Shown: positions 54,299 to 64,000, counted from the first letter of the stretch. The stretch: DNA of 64,000 nucleotides from Zavarzinella sp. (GCA_041399155.1 JAWKTI010000002.1:62001-126000), one strand, 5' to 3'. Numbers and translations are program-made. Notes: generated from the letters alone by a model not told the origin.

Positions 54299-54736
54299 TT
54301 ATATCCAAAGATCGTCGCGACCAATGAAGGTTCGCTCGAATGAATCGTATTTCGCCTGCTCTTCGGCAGTTGGTTCTCGCGTGGTGTCTTCACAGCCGAT
54401 ATACGGGGAAAGATCATAGTTTGCAGCTTCGATGATCATCATACCGCAGTCAAAGCAGTGCCTGGGCGCTTGATCGTGAAAATGGCCACCGCACAAACAT
54501 GGCTTGAGTAAAGGTTCCATGGCAGCCATGATGTCCTGCCGCTCAGGGTCCTGACCGAGCGAGTTCATCAAGGTGGAAAAGTTTGGATCATAGTAACTGA
54601 TTTCAACAGCCCGAGGACATTGGTCGCAATAAAGACGGTAATCATCGCAGAATGGCGAGTGAATAACGCGGAAAAGACGAGCATCACACTTCGGACATAT
54701 GATGATAGCCGCATCAAGCCAGTTTTCGTCTACCAT
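54299..54736 (-). CDS. zinc-ribbon protein, unknown function (145 aa)
   Basis: Multiple Cys pairs suggest one or two structural zinc sites: CPKC (about residue 14), CDQC (about 37), CLCGG (about 80) and CFDC (about 94). The N-terminal pattern IIICPKCDARLFRV resembles rubredoxin-like or transcription-factor-like ribbons. The C-terminus is acidic. Unknown family. It lies upstream of the DUF6940-like gene (113 bases apart) and downstream of recJ (42 bases), all on the minus strand. Confidence 0.65.
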   Translation of the reverse strand: MVDENWLDAAIIICPKCDARLFRVIHSPFCDDYRLYCDQCPRAVEISYYDPNFSTLMNSLGQDPERQDIMAAMEPLLKPCLCGGHFHDQAPRHCFDCGMMIIEAANYDLSPYIGCEDTTREPTAEEQAKYDSFERTFIGRDDLWI

Positions 54737-54778
54737 GTTTCCCTTTAAGTAGGTAATGCTCGAATAAAACGAAACAGC

Positions 54779-56551
54779 TTACGCCAGCGTTGCGGTGGGG
54801 CCGGCCTGGAAATCGACCACTTGCAGTTGGATGCTCGTTTGATCGTTCCACTCATTGATGACTGGTTTGTAAACCAGGCAACAGCGTCCCTCTTCAGACA
54901 TCAGTTCTTCCAGGCGTTCACCCATGTTGAAGCCGACAGCACGCATTCTGGTATTGCCTTGTTTTACGCTGAACGAAAGCGTGCGTTCCCCACCTCCCAC
55001 GCGACGTGGGCTGCCCACCACCTGCAGGTCGCCCGTCAGGAACTTCGGTTCCGGATTTCCCGGGCCATAAGGTTCGAGCAGATCCAACTGATCCAACAGC
55101 CGATAACTCCATACATTCAGAGGTACTTCTGCATCAATATTCAAGCGAGGTGGGCGAGGCATCGCATTGGGGAAGTTCGCCCGTGCGTAATTCTGAAACA
55201 TTTCCCGAAAGCGGGCAAGGTTTTCCGGCCTGATTTTCGCCCCCACGGCCATAGGGTGCCCACCATAACCTTCCAGAAGGTGGTCGCACGCCTGCAAAGC
55301 CTCATTCAGCTTGAAGCCGGTGATTGATCTGCCCGAACCGGTAATTACCTCTTTATCTGGCACCTGGGCGAACATGATTGCCGGCCTGCCCAGAAAATCG
55401 ACGATGCGGCTGGCCAGAATGCCCACCACGCCTGGGTGCCATTCCGGGTGGGCCAGCACCGCAGCCGGCATCGTATCCAGTGGTTGTTCTGCCAGCAGTT
55501 CTTTGGCCTGCTGAAACATCTTTCGTTCGATTGACTGCCGTTCGGAGTTCTGGCTTTCCAGGTATTCGGCAATTTCTTTGGCCTTGTCCGCACTGTTCGT
55601 GGTGAGCATTTCCACCACCATGGCGGCACAACCCAACCGACCAGCCGCATTCATCCGAGGTGCCAGGCGGAAACCTACGTCGCTGGAACGTAAAGGCTTA
55701 TCTGAAAGCAACTTAGCAGCTTCCATCAACGCTTTCATTCCTAGCGAAGGGGACTGTCGCAGGTGCTTCATTCCCGCACGCACGATGATGCGGTTTTCGT
55801 CTTCCATGGGCACAACATCGGCAATCAATCCCAGGGTGGCGAGCCCGACGGAATTGAGGAGCACTTCACGGAAGGCGGGGGTTACTTTTTCACTGCCGCA
55901 GTGCCGCACCGCCAACGCCCACGACAGCTTGAAGGCCACACCGGCACCGGACAATTCGCCGAAAGGATAGCTGGTGTTAGGCAGCCGAGGGTGCACGCAC
56001 ACCGCAGCTTCGGGCAATTCTGCCTTCATTGTGTGGTGATCGGTGACAATCAGCTCAAGCCCCAGCTTGCGGGCTTCGCGGGCTTCTTCCAGACTGGCAA
56101 TGCCGCAATCCACGGTGATCACCAACTGCACGCCACTGGCTGCCAGCGTACGTAACGCCTGCACATTGACGCCATAACCCTCTTCAAGGCGTTTTGGCAG
56201 ATAATATTGCACATCCGCACCCATGTGCCGCAGGGTGGTGTAGAGAATGGAGGTGCCCGTGATACCATCGACATCGTAATCGCCGTAAACACAGATTTTT
56301 GCCCGACGATTGATGGCGGCCATGATCAGATCGACTGCAGCCACCACGCCGGGCAGTTGATCCGGCAAATACAAACCGCTGAACGGTGCACTGAGAAATC
56401 GCTTGGCCTGTGGGACATTTTCCACGTTCCGATTGAGCAATAACTGAGCCACCAACGGAGGCAGTTCACTGGCACGTGCCAGACGGTCAATCGCTTCGCG
56501 ATCGTGTGGCATCAGCAGCCATTCTTTGCGAACCGCCTGTAATTCAGCCAT
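54779..56551 (-). CDS. recJ: single-stranded-DNA-specific exonuclease
   Basis: A 5'-3' exonuclease of the DHH family used in mismatch, recombination and repair. The metal motifs are ICVYGDYDVDG (Asp91, Asp93, Asp95) and VTDHH at Asp171-His173, with DVVPMEDENRIIV and GAGVAFK downstream and the DHHA1 domain (GSGRSITGFKLNEAL, GGHPMAVGA). The 590-residue length is normal. The chosen start at 56551 follows GGGGA; a GTG four codons upstream is also open. The FHA gene follows on the same strand farther upstream, after 167 bases. Confidence 0.95.
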   Translation of the reverse strand: MAELQAVRKEWLLMPHDREAIDRLARASELPPLVAQLLLNRNVENVPQAKRFLSAPFSGLYLPDQLPGVVAAVDLIMAAINRRAKICVYGDYDVDGITGTSILYTTLRHMGADVQYYLPKRLEEGYGVNVQALRTLAASGVQLVITVDCGIASLEEAREARKLGLELIVTDHHTMKAELPEAAVCVHPRLPNTSYPFGELSGAGVAFKLSWALAVRHCGSEKVTPAFREVLLNSVGLATLGLIADVVPMEDENRIIVRAGMKHLRQSPSLGMKALMEAAKLLSDKPLRSSDVGFRLAPRMNAAGRLGCAAMVVEMLTTNSADKAKEIAEYLESQNSERQSIERKMFQQAKELLAEQPLDTMPAAVLAHPEWHPGVVGILASRIVDFLGRPAIMFAQVPDKEVITGSGRSITGFKLNEALQACDHLLEGYGGHPMAVGAKIRPENLARFREMFQNYARANFPNAMPRPPRLNIDAEVPLNVWSYRLLDQLDLLEPYGPGNPEPKFLTGDLQVVGSPRRVGGGERTLSFSVKQGNTRMRAVGFNMGERLEELMSEEGRCCLVYKPVINEWNDQTSIQLQVVDFQAGPTATLA

Positions 56552-56718
56552 GAAATTCCCCACCAGCGTACTGGACTATTGTAGTGTAAAAAATGCCACA
56601 GGAATTGCAAATGTTAAGTTTTGATGAGAAAGAGCGGCCAATTAGATTGCATGGATTGGTGTAATTTTCCGAGATGTAAAAGTGAAAATTGGCAATTTGC
56701 AAAGAAAATGAGAAAAAT

Positions 56719-57147
56719 CTAAGAAGCGACTCTTAAGCGGGGCGAGTGGCTGTTATTGCCAAAGTTGCCCACATTTTTTTTGCCAGGTGTCTGGTAGTAT
56801 TGGTGCTCCGGTTCCGGTGCTGGATGATGATACCAGAATACTTCCAGGATGATTTGACCAATCGTTAGAAAATCGCCAGAAAGCAGGATTCTGCGGTTCA
56901 CCGGATCGCCATTCACCAGCGTGGTGCCACCCAGAGAATCAAGCAGTGGGCCGTCAGGAGTCACAGAAATGACACAATGGTGCTGCCGCACATCGTCGTC
57001 AAGAATACGCAGATCGCATGTCTCCGCGGTACCGATCCGGGTGCACGGCAACAACAGTGTTTTGCGTGCCCCCACCTTGGGGCCATTTCTGACCACAAGT
57101 TCTCCCGTAATTGGGCGGGGTCGAAACGGTACCTTCTTACTGTGCAT
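56719..57147 (-). CDS. FHA-domain protein (142 aa)
   Basis: A forkhead-associated domain that binds phosphothreonine: it opens TRIGTAETCDLRILDDDVRQHHCVISV and continues with LVNGDPVNRRILLSGDFLTIG, the RxxS/SxxH-type strands (here the HHCVIS block). The rest is a short Pro/Asn-rich tail. Planctomycetes have many Ser/Thr kinases, and FHA proteins usually read their output, but no kinase is nearby. It is the first gene of the leftward recJ cluster. Confidence 0.85.
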   Translation of the reverse strand: MHSKKVPFRPRPITGELVVRNGPKVGARKTLLLPCTRIGTAETCDLRILDDDVRQHHCVISVTPDGPLLDSLGGTTLVNGDPVNRRILLSGDFLTIGQIILEVFWYHHPAPEPEHQYYQTPGKKNVGNFGNNSHSPRLRVAS

Positions 57148-57772
57148 GCTATCCTCGCAATTTCATTCAACAGGTAAGACACTTCAACGAGAAGAATCAT
57201 CCCCATTTCGTGCCAAAAACACAAAAATATTGCAATTTTTACAACACTCCTATTTATGCTAAACGACCTAAGTTCTTTCAAAAGCCCAATTTGCGTAAAT
57301 TATTCAAATTAACAAACAATCCAGGAAAATTTTTCCGGTTGTACTAATTAAACGGACGGCATACCACAATTTTAATGTATTTATGTTCACAATAGATGGT
57401 TTGATCGAGACAGTTATCACCCAGGATAGAAAAGTTTACTATGCCTATCAACTTAATAGGGTATTCACGACTTTAATTCACTCATGTTAGCAGGTGGGAA
57501 AGAATTTCACTGTGACAACGCTCAAATGATGAACGAAAACTCATGATGTATCACTCATTTTTGCGTCCACTTGGGTGGGTCTGGCAGAAAATATCGACTG
57601 GAACGAAAATATTGCTCATTCAGATTGCCCGCTTTATCCGATGTAAAAGGAATAGTTGTGGGTGCGTACCGATCTGCTGACAGATTTGGTGCGGCCGTTT
57701 TCCTATTGCACACTTGCAGCAGGAACGGTATTACCCGCCACGGAACATCACCAGAAGTCTGGGGAGGACATG
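57148..57772. other. 625-base intergenic region
   Basis: No gene larger than chance is found between the divergently oriented FHA and PpiC genes. The left part is AT-rich and the right part contains the ribosome binding site GGGGAGGAC of the lipoprotein gene. I see no strong hairpin, palindrome or direct repeat. It is the only large non-coding gap in the right half of the window. Confidence 0.6.
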
Positions 57773-59134
57773 ATGGCCTTCCGGAATAAAGTCATTTGGC
57801 TCATGTCGTTATCCGCATTGATGTGGGTTGGCTGTGCCGGACCGAGAAACGGATTAAATCGACTGAGCAACGAAGAGCAGCAGGCGTTACTTGACGAATG
57901 CGGGCAGATTCTGGAACAACGTGCTCGCGAGAAAACGCAGGTCGTTGGTCGTGCTCAAATGCCGGACACATTACCCTCGGTACGTCTGGGACAACCAGGT
58001 ATTTCTACCATTGGTGGCGATACGCCCCCGCCAATGATTGAAACGCGACCTGCAAAACCCGCTGACTTTCCAGGTGGGTTGAAACTGCCCGATGTGACGC
58101 CAGTTCAGAATCCGACGCAGAACAATGTGATACCAGTCGCAGCTTCTGCAGCTTCAACGGGCACAACCAGCACTCAGCCGAAAGAAGACGTTCGAATTGG
58201 TACCCCACAGATCAAAATTGTGGCAATGGTGGGCGAATCTGCCATCTACCATAACGAAGTTCGTGAAATGGTCTTCCAGCGGCTGGGTGAATTTGTCCGC
58301 TTGACCGGTTCGGAGCGTGCCAAAAAAGAAAAAGAAATTTACCGCGAAGAACTACGGCGAATTATCGAACGGGAATTGATTCTGGATGATATGAAGGCTT
58401 TTCTGTCTTCCCGCAAGCAGGCCCACCTGCTGACAAAACTGCAGGAAGCCGGAACGAAAGAAGCAGATGCCCAACTGGAAGGCTTCAAACGCGACCGTGG
58501 GCTGACCAGCGATGACCAACTGCGTGAAATGATGGCATCGCAGGGGATGAGCATGGAAGGTATTCGCCGCCAGTTGGAACGCACTGTGGTGATGCAGATC
58601 TACATGAAAGAGAAACTGCACCTGAACGATTACATGGAAACCGTCAGTCTGGCAGATATACGCGACTACTACTACAAACATCCCGATGAATTTCAGTCGG
58701 AAGATAAAGTGAAGTGGGAGCATTACACGGTGTTGAGCCGGTCTTTCGAGATTCCCACCCAGGCGAATCTGTACGCACAGCATTTTGTGAACAATGCCCA
58801 GAAAGGCACCAGCAAAGAAGAGTTGCTGAAACAGTTTACGGCCGTAAATGAAGGGATTGGTAACGGTGAAGAGCCTGGAAAAATCTTCCCCAGTGAATTA
58901 GAACCGACGGTGTTGAGCATGAAGCCCAACGAATGGCGGATTGTGCCCAGCGACGTGGGAGTACACATTATTCATGTTTCCGAACGGGCATATAAAGGTG
59001 TGCGTCCCTACGACAAAAAGGTTCAAACGGAAATCCGTGGGAAACTCAAGCAGCAGGTCTACGAACGGGAAGCCAAACGGCACGTCGATACTCTGTGGAT
59101 CAAAGTCCAGCCGAAGATCTATCTGGAAGATTAA
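57773..59134 (+). CDS. PpiC/SurA-type peptidyl-prolyl isomerase lipoprotein
   Basis: It begins MAFRNKVIWLMSLSALMWVGCAG, with a lipobox VGC giving a lipid-anchored exported protein. A Pro/Thr-rich linker (residues about 40-135) leads to a SurA-like helical chaperone domain (VAMVGESAIYHNEVREMVFQRLGE) and a parvulin-like C-terminal region (EEPGKIFPSELEPTVLSMKPNEWRIVPSDVGVHIIHV). The normal catalytic residues are partly altered, so chaperone activity may dominate. GGAGG lies five bases before the start. It helps outer-envelope protein folding. The tgt gene follows 158 bases later. Confidence 0.85.
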   Translation: MAFRNKVIWLMSLSALMWVGCAGPRNGLNRLSNEEQQALLDECGQILEQRAREKTQVVGRAQMPDTLPSVRLGQPGISTIGGDTPPPMIETRPAKPADFPGGLKLPDVTPVQNPTQNNVIPVAASAASTGTTSTQPKEDVRIGTPQIKIVAMVGESAIYHNEVREMVFQRLGEFVRLTGSERAKKEKEIYREELRRIIERELILDDMKAFLSSRKQAHLLTKLQEAGTKEADAQLEGFKRDRGLTSDDQLREMMASQGMSMEGIRRQLERTVVMQIYMKEKLHLNDYMETVSLADIRDYYYKHPDEFQSEDKVKWEHYTVLSRSFEIPTQANLYAQHFVNNAQKGTSKEELLKQFTAVNEGIGNGEEPGKIFPSELEPTVLSMKPNEWRIVPSDVGVHIIHVSERAYKGVRPYDKKVQTEIRGKLKQQVYEREAKRHVDTLWIKVQPKIYLED

Positions 59135-59292
59135 ATCTTTTTCATTTAGACATCTGCAAGAATGGCATTTCAATCAAGTACATTTCTCATTTTGCTTTCA
59201 TTTTTGTCCTAATTTCCACCTATAAATCACAAACCGTGGGGCACATATTGCACGTGGGGCGGAACTTGTAAAATGCAGATCACTTACATGTA

Positions 59293-60411
59293 ATGTTCTT
59301 CATGACCAAAATATTTGAACTGCTTCAGGCAGAAGGCCGGGCTCGTCGTGGGCGGATTTCGCTGGCACATGGTACGGTAGAAACCCCCATCTTCATGCCC
59401 GTGGGCACCCAGGGCACTGTGAAGGGCCTCACCACCGATATGGTGCGTGCGTGCCACGCCCAGATTATTCTTGGAAATACCTACCACCTGGCGTTGCGAC
59501 CAGGGGATGAATTAATCGCCGAACTGGGTGGACTGCACCAATTCATGAACTGGCAATGGCCAATTCTGACTGATTCTGGTGGTTTTCAGGTATTTAGCCT
59601 GGCAAAAATCCGCAATATCAGCGACAAAGGTGTACAATTTCAGTCACATATCGACGGAACTATCCTGGATCTCACTCCGGAACGTGCGATGCACATTCAG
59701 CAGAACCTGGGTTCCGATATCGCCATGGTGCTGGATGAATGCCCACCTGCAGATGGGACGGAAGCAGTCATTCGGGAGGCGATGGCTCGCACGGTGCGAT
59801 GGGCAGAACGATGCCGGAATTATCCGCAACATCCTGCCCAGCAAGTATTTGCAATTGTTCAGGGTGCCACCAACGTGGACTGGCGGCGTGCATGTGCCGA
59901 GCCACTGATTGAAATGGATTTTCCCGGCTATGCCCTGGGGGGTTTCAGTGTGGGTGAAGCACCGGAAGAGATGCACCGGGTGCTCCCAGCATGTGCCGAT
60001 CTGCTGCCCACAGAAAAGCCACGTTATCTGATGGGTGTGGGCAGGCCGCAGGATTTATTGGAAGGAGTTGCGGCAGGAATTGACATGTTCGACTGCGTGA
60101 TGCCCACCCGCAATGGGCGAAATGCCAGTGGATTTACCGCAGATGGGCCGATTCGGATGAAGAACGCCTGCCACCGGCGAGATCCCCGCCCAATCGAGTC
60201 CGATTGCGATTGTTACACTTGTGAACATTACAGCCGGGGGTATTTGCACCATTTATTTCAGGCAGATGAGATGCTTGGCCCCACGTTGCTGTCGATTCAC
60301 AACATCCGATACTACCTGCGGCTGATGGAACAGTGCCGCACCGCCATTGAAGGGCAAGTGTTTGACAAGTTCTATCGGGAATGCCTTGCCCGATGGTCTG
60401 ATGCATCCTAG
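59293..60411 (+). CDS. tgt: queuine tRNA-ribosyltransferase
   Basis: TGT exchanges guanine 34 in GUN-anticodon tRNAs for preQ1. Residues seen: Asp94 in DSGGFQVFSL (general base), the nucleophile Asp267 in GIDMFDCVMPTRNGR, and the zinc ligands Cys305, Cys307, Cys310 and His336 in CDCYTC...IH. The 372-residue length is normal. A start at 59302 is also possible. It lies directly upstream of yajC and secDF, the classical tgt-yajC-secDF order. Confidence 0.96.
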   Translation: MFFMTKIFELLQAEGRARRGRISLAHGTVETPIFMPVGTQGTVKGLTTDMVRACHAQIILGNTYHLALRPGDELIAELGGLHQFMNWQWPILTDSGGFQVFSLAKIRNISDKGVQFQSHIDGTILDLTPERAMHIQQNLGSDIAMVLDECPPADGTEAVIREAMARTVRWAERCRNYPQHPAQQVFAIVQGATNVDWRRACAEPLIEMDFPGYALGGFSVGEAPEEMHRVLPACADLLPTEKPRYLMGVGRPQDLLEGVAAGIDMFDCVMPTRNGRNASGFTADGPIRMKNACHRRDPRPIESDCDCYTCEHYSRGYLHHLFQADEMLGPTLLSIHNIRYYLRLMEQCRTAIEGQVFDKFYRECLARWSDAS

Positions 60412-60442
60412 ACTAGGCATTTGCTAAATTGCGACGAGAAAG

Positions 60443-60826
60443 ATGATATATCACCTATTGTTCTCCTTATTTCTGTTTGCTGATGCTGCCGCACCACCTG
60501 CGGAAGGCGCTCCAAAGGCAGGCCCCCCTGGGCTGTTAAGCAATCCTCTGCTCCCACTATTGTTTGTTGGGATCATGATGATTTTCTTCTTCCGTTCCGG
60601 TTCGAAGCAGCGAAAACAGTTGCAGGAAACGCTCAACAACATGAAGCGTGGTGACCACGTGGTTACCCGTGGGGGCATTATTGGCACTGTTGTCAGCATT
60701 AAAGAAAATGAAGACGAAGTGACCATTAAAACAGACGAATCTTCGAACTCGCGGGTGCGGGTACTCAAAAGTTCAATCATCCAGGTCAAAACTGGTGATA
60801 CCGTGGTGGGCGATACCAAAGCGTAA
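60443..60826 (+). CDS. yajC: preprotein translocase subunit YajC
   Basis: A small accessory protein of the Sec translocon with one membrane helix (LLPLLFVGIMMIFFF, about residues 35-50) followed by RSGSKQRKQLQETLNNMKRGDHVVTRGGIIGTV, the YajC signature. The N-terminus is long (about 30 residues, Pro-rich). It lies between tgt and secDF on the same strand. Confidence 0.94.
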   Translation: MIYHLLFSLFLFADAAAPPAEGAPKAGPPGLLSNPLLPLLFVGIMMIFFFRSGSKQRKQLQETLNNMKRGDHVVTRGGIIGTVVSIKENEDEVTIKTDESSNSRVRVLKSSIIQVKTGDTVVGDTKA

Positions 60827-60893
60827 GTTAGCGGAAACATTTATTCGAATGGCTCGTCGGTAGGGATATCCGACGGAATGTTACAGGTGTTCA

Positions 60894-63800
60894 ATGCGAC
60901 GTTCTTTTCTTTCCAGGACGATCATTTGTTTAATTCCGACCATCATTGCGGCCTTTCTGGTCGGCAGAGCTTACATCCGAGACCCGGAAGGCTTCAGCGG
61001 TTTTAAACGCGGGATCGATCTGTCCGGTGGAACAATTCTGGTCTACGAAGTGGATCAGGAATTATCCAAAATCAATCAAAGCGGGCCTGATGATGGCGAA
61101 CGCGCCAAAGCAGACTCGAAATTGGCCGATGCGTTGAAACGCCGAATCGACCCATTCGATAAAGAAGCGATCATCATTCGCCCATTGGGTGAAACGCGGA
61201 TCGAAATCATCCTTCCTACAGGTGGGAGTACCGTCCAGCGGAAGGGCGATAAGCAGGCTCTCAGCACGGGTCGGATTGATGAAATCAAACGCACCATCAG
61301 CGAAGTGGGTAGCCTGGAGTTCCGCATTCTGGCAAACACCACCGACGATGCAGAAGCGATTCGTGAAATTGAGGAATTTCTGGCAGATGAAGCCAACGCT
61401 GATCTGTTAAAGGATCGTGCGAAGGCTGGATTGCCCCCACCACTGCCTCAGCGGTCTCCCGAAAATGCCAACCTGGTGCTGAATGAACCTGTCCGTTACG
61501 AGTGGGTGGAACTTGGCCAGCACGTTCGGATGGATATGGGGTTAAGTGAAGTCTACCCAGGTACCGGTCGCCAAGGCGATCAACGAGCAACATTCAAAGC
61601 CGATCGCTTGTCAAATCGCTTGCACCGCAAGTTCGTGAACAGCGAAAAAGGCACTTCGGAATCGGTTTATTACAGCCGCGATACAGTTTTCGCACGCCCG
61701 GACAACAAGAAACCAGGCGATACGGCAGAAGCAGCAACCAAACGGAAAGTGGTTGATTATTTTGTCCTTACTCGCGTTTCTCCCAAAGACCGCCTGCTGG
61801 TGGGGGGCGATGTCACAATCACTGCCACCCGCTCGCTGGATCAAGCAGCCAATCCAATCCTGAATTTCGCGTTTAACAGTCGCGGAGCGGATCGATTCTT
61901 TGAAATTACCTCACGCAATGCCCCCACCAGTAAATCTGGTTCGGGTACCATTCGCGAGTTAGGGATTATTCTGGACGGTTACCTGATTTCATCACCCACT
62001 ATTAATGAAGGGATTCGTGAACAGGGCCAGATCAGTGGTAGCTTTACCACGGAAGAAGTGGACCGTATGGTCACGCTGTTACGGTCTGGTGCATTACCCG
62101 CCTCCCTGAAACCACTGCCAGTCAGCGAAAACACCATTGGACCAACCCTGGGTGCTGATACCATTCGCAGTGGAACACGGGCCGTGGGGATTGCTTTTGC
62201 TGCCGTTCTGGTATTTATGGTGATCTACTACCGCTTTGCGGGTGTCGTTGCCACGATCGCTTTGTTGGCCAACTTACTGCTGACCATTGGATTTATGGTG
62301 GGAGTGGATGCCAGCTTTACCCTGCCTGGCCTGGCAGGGATTGTGCTGATGTTGGGGATGGCAGTCGATGCCAACGTGCTGATTTATGAACGAGTTCGTG
62401 AAGAACGCGACCGCGGGATGACACTGCAAACAGCCATCCGGAACGGGTATGATCGGGCGTTCCCAACGATTATTGACACCCACCTTGCCAGTATTTTTAC
62501 CGCAATCGTGCTTTACGTTGTGGGGAACGACCAACTGAAAGGGTTCGGGGTCAGTTTGACGGTGGGTCTGGTCATCAGCCTGTTTACCTCACTGTACATG
62601 ACCCGACTGTTCTTCGATTTCTGGATGGATCGCAAATGGTTAACCCAATTGGCGATGCTGAAACTGTTCAGCCGACCCAATATTGGCTTCATGAAGATTC
62701 GCAAACAGATGTTCATGGCCACTGCGATCTTTACCCTGGTAGGACTTAGCCTGTTTCTGTTCCGTGGTCAACGCGGCTTAAACGTGGACTTTGTTGGGGG
62801 AACCGCTTATGGTGGTCAGTTGAGCGAACCCGTCGACATCGGCACCTTACGGGATCGTCTGTCTGAAAAACGCCAGCAGGAAAAACTGGCAATTAAAGAA
62901 GTTCGCGAAACCACTGACCCGAGCGGTAAGCTGCGGAACGCTTACGAAATTGAATACACCGATGGCCAGCGCACCATCATTGCCCTGGCAAACGCTCCCG
63001 AAGGGAACACCAAAGAAGAGCGGGAAGCAGCAGTGAAAGCTCGTGCTTCGGTACTGGCTGACTGGTCGGTGGAGCAGATCTTTACCAAAGATTCCTCTAC
63101 CTTTGAATCGAAGTTCTTTACAGTACGCAGCACAGAACGCGAACCAGAGATTGTTCAATCGGCAATTACCCGCCTGATGACGAACGATGAAGGCAAAACA
63201 CTGCTGAACCAGACCCAGTGTACCGTCAAACAGGATGGGGATAGCTGGATACTTGAATTCAGCACCCCTGTGTCGAAGAGCTTCATCATTACCCAGTTAG
63301 AGCGCCAGTTCCAGAAAGAACTGACTGACTACATCGCCAGCGATGTTTTTGATGTAGTCGTCGATGAAGCGAACAGCACCAACGGCCAGTATTCCTCTGC
63401 CCGAGTCAACATCATTAAAGATGCCAACGAGGGGATTGCGAATCTGGTTGCTGCGGAAAATGGCTTAAAGAATGTTTTTGAGGCAGTCAGCAAGGAAATT
63501 ACCAGCAAGCCACTTCCAGAACGTCTGGAAACGTTCGACGGTACCCTTGCCAGCGAAACCCGTTCGCGAGCGTTGTATGCTATTCTGGCCAGCTGGATTG
63601 CAATTCTGCTGTACCTCTGGTTCCGTTTTGGTAACTGGACATTCGGTGCGGCAGCCGTGATCTGTCTGATCCATGACCTTTGCTTTGCACTGGGTGCAAT
63701 CGCGATCTGCCATTACGTGCACGATACGATGATTGGTCAGGTGCTGGGCCTGCAGGACTTCAAGATCGACCTGCCCACCGTGGCAGCCTTGCTGACCCTG

Positions 63801-64000
63801 GTTGGGTACTCGGTGAACGATACGATTGTGGTGTTCGACCGGATCAAGGAAGTGCGGGGTAAAAATCCTGCACTCACCGAGCAGATGATCAATGACAGCG
63901 TGAATCAGACTCTTTCCCGTACGGTTCTGGCTGCATTCACAACCTTCCTAGTGGTGTTTGTGCTCTACGCCTTCGGTGGGGATGGTGTTCACCTGTTTGC
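60894..64000 (+). CDS. secDF: protein translocase SecDF fusion, incomplete at the window edge
   Basis: A continuous frame from ATG 60894 to the end of the window without a stop encodes SecD followed by SecF, membrane parts of the Sec system that use the proton gradient to pull proteins. SecD signatures are FKRGIDLSGGTILVYEV and GMAVDANVLIYERVREE. SecF signatures are LNVDFVGGTAYGG and GYSVNDTIVVFDRIKE. At least 1,035 codons are present. The large periplasmic P1 region is longer than in E. coli SecD. The 3' end lies outside the window. Confidence 0.95.
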   Translation, partial: MRRSFLSRTIICLIPTIIAAFLVGRAYIRDPEGFSGFKRGIDLSGGTILVYEVDQELSKINQSGPDDGERAKADSKLADALKRRIDPFDKEAIIIRPLGETRIEIILPTGGSTVQRKGDKQALSTGRIDEIKRTISEVGSLEFRILANTTDDAEAIREIEEFLADEANADLLKDRAKAGLPPPLPQRSPENANLVLNEPVRYEWVELGQHVRMDMGLSEVYPGTGRQGDQRATFKADRLSNRLHRKFVNSEKGTSESVYYSRDTVFARPDNKKPGDTAEAATKRKVVDYFVLTRVSPKDRLLVGGDVTITATRSLDQAANPILNFAFNSRGADRFFEITSRNAPTSKSGSGTIRELGIILDGYLISSPTINEGIREQGQISGSFTTEEVDRMVTLLRSGALPASLKPLPVSENTIGPTLGADTIRSGTRAVGIAFAAVLVFMVIYYRFAGVVATIALLANLLLTIGFMVGVDASFTLPGLAGIVLMLGMAVDANVLIYERVREERDRGMTLQTAIRNGYDRAFPTIIDTHLASIFTAIVLYVVGNDQLKGFGVSLTVGLVISLFTSLYMTRLFFDFWMDRKWLTQLAMLKLFSRPNIGFMKIRKQMFMATAIFTLVGLSLFLFRGQRGLNVDFVGGTAYGGQLSEPVDIGTLRDRLSEKRQQEKLAIKEVRETTDPSGKLRNAYEIEYTDGQRTIIALANAPEGNTKEEREAAVKARASVLADWSVEQIFTKDSSTFESKFFTVRSTEREPEIVQSAITRLMTNDEGKTLLNQTQCTVKQDGDSWILEFSTPVSKSFIITQLERQFQKELTDYIASDVFDVVVDEANSTNGQYSSARVNIIKDANEGIANLVAAENGLKNVFEAVSKEITSKPLPERLETFDGTLASETRSRALYAILASWIAILLYLWFRFGNWTFGAAAVICLIHDLCFALGAIAICHYVHDTMIGQVLGLQDFKIDLPTVAALLTLVGYSVNDTIVVFDRIKEVRGKNPALTEQMINDSVNQTLSRTVLAAFTTFLVVFVLYAFGGDGVHLF

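Noticed and set aside
59135..59292. preQ1 riboswitch or tRNA upstream of tgt
   Set aside because: The gap is AT-rich and shows no preQ1 aptamer pattern, tRNA arms or T-loop consensus.
1..64000. tRNA, rRNA, CRISPR array or complete insertion sequence
   Set aside because: I looked for tRNA T-loop motifs, rRNA-like conserved blocks, regularly spaced direct repeats and transposase frames and found none that I could support.

Overview
The window looks like a stretch of planctomycete chromosome (Planctomycetota, most probably Gemmataceae or a close uncultured relative). Pointers are a DUF1559 prepilin-like protein with the GFTLIELLVVIAI N-terminus, a tiny MNPYETP membrane protein, many secreted HEAT, alpha-solenoid, PDZ-protease and DUF1573 proteins, and Shine-Dalgarno sites that are strong before some genes and absent before others. 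By eye the base composition is near balanced, with a clearly AT-richer patch at 33.3-34.4 kb. I found no rRNA, tRNA, CRISPR array or complete insertion sequence.

Layout. 0-9 kb: a small membrane protein, a large secreted protein, two hot-dog acyl-CoA enzymes (MaoC-like and thioesterase), proA, and two solenoid proteins, the second broken by two frameshifts. 9-18.3 kb: a Gfo/Idh/MocA oxidoreductase, folC, a LolD-like ATPase, the DUF1559 prepilin, ribBA, a GT4 glycosyltransferase and a large membrane protein with a Pro/Ala tail. 18.5-32.8 kb: a broken secreted EEP nuclease, an MDR oxidoreductase, an MFS exporter, several envelope proteins, a PDZ/M6-type metalloprotease, an orphan E1-alpha dehydrogenase subunit, a DUF3467 gene next to cobL (cbiE-cbiT fusion), and a small secreted protein. 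32.8-35.3 kb: a short accessory patch with an AT-rich membrane protein, a decayed mrr restriction gene and one copy of a hairpin repeat whose other copy is at 0.3 kb.

35.3-51.1 kb is one complete respiratory complex I operon, nuoABCDEF-lipoprotein-GHIJKLMN. A lipoprotein gene sits inside it, NuoJ, NuoH and NuoM carry extra loops predicted to face the periplasm, and nuoG and nuoL each have a one-base frameshift in a G/C run. 51.4-57.1 kb, all on the minus strand: an rluD-family pseudouridine synthase, a coiled/TPR-like membrane protein, a DUF6940-like protein, a zinc-ribbon protein, recJ and an FHA protein. 57.8-64 kb: a SurA/PpiC-type lipoprotein, then the classical tgt-yajC-secDF cluster, with secDF running off the end.

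Points most worth a second look: the 16-bp-phased operator-like array between the thioesterase gene and proA (3492-3574), the periplasmic elaboration of complex I with a built-in lipoprotein, the hairpin repeat family, and the cluster of frameshifts, at least four of which are single-base losses in G or C runs and so may be sequence errors rather than real mutations.
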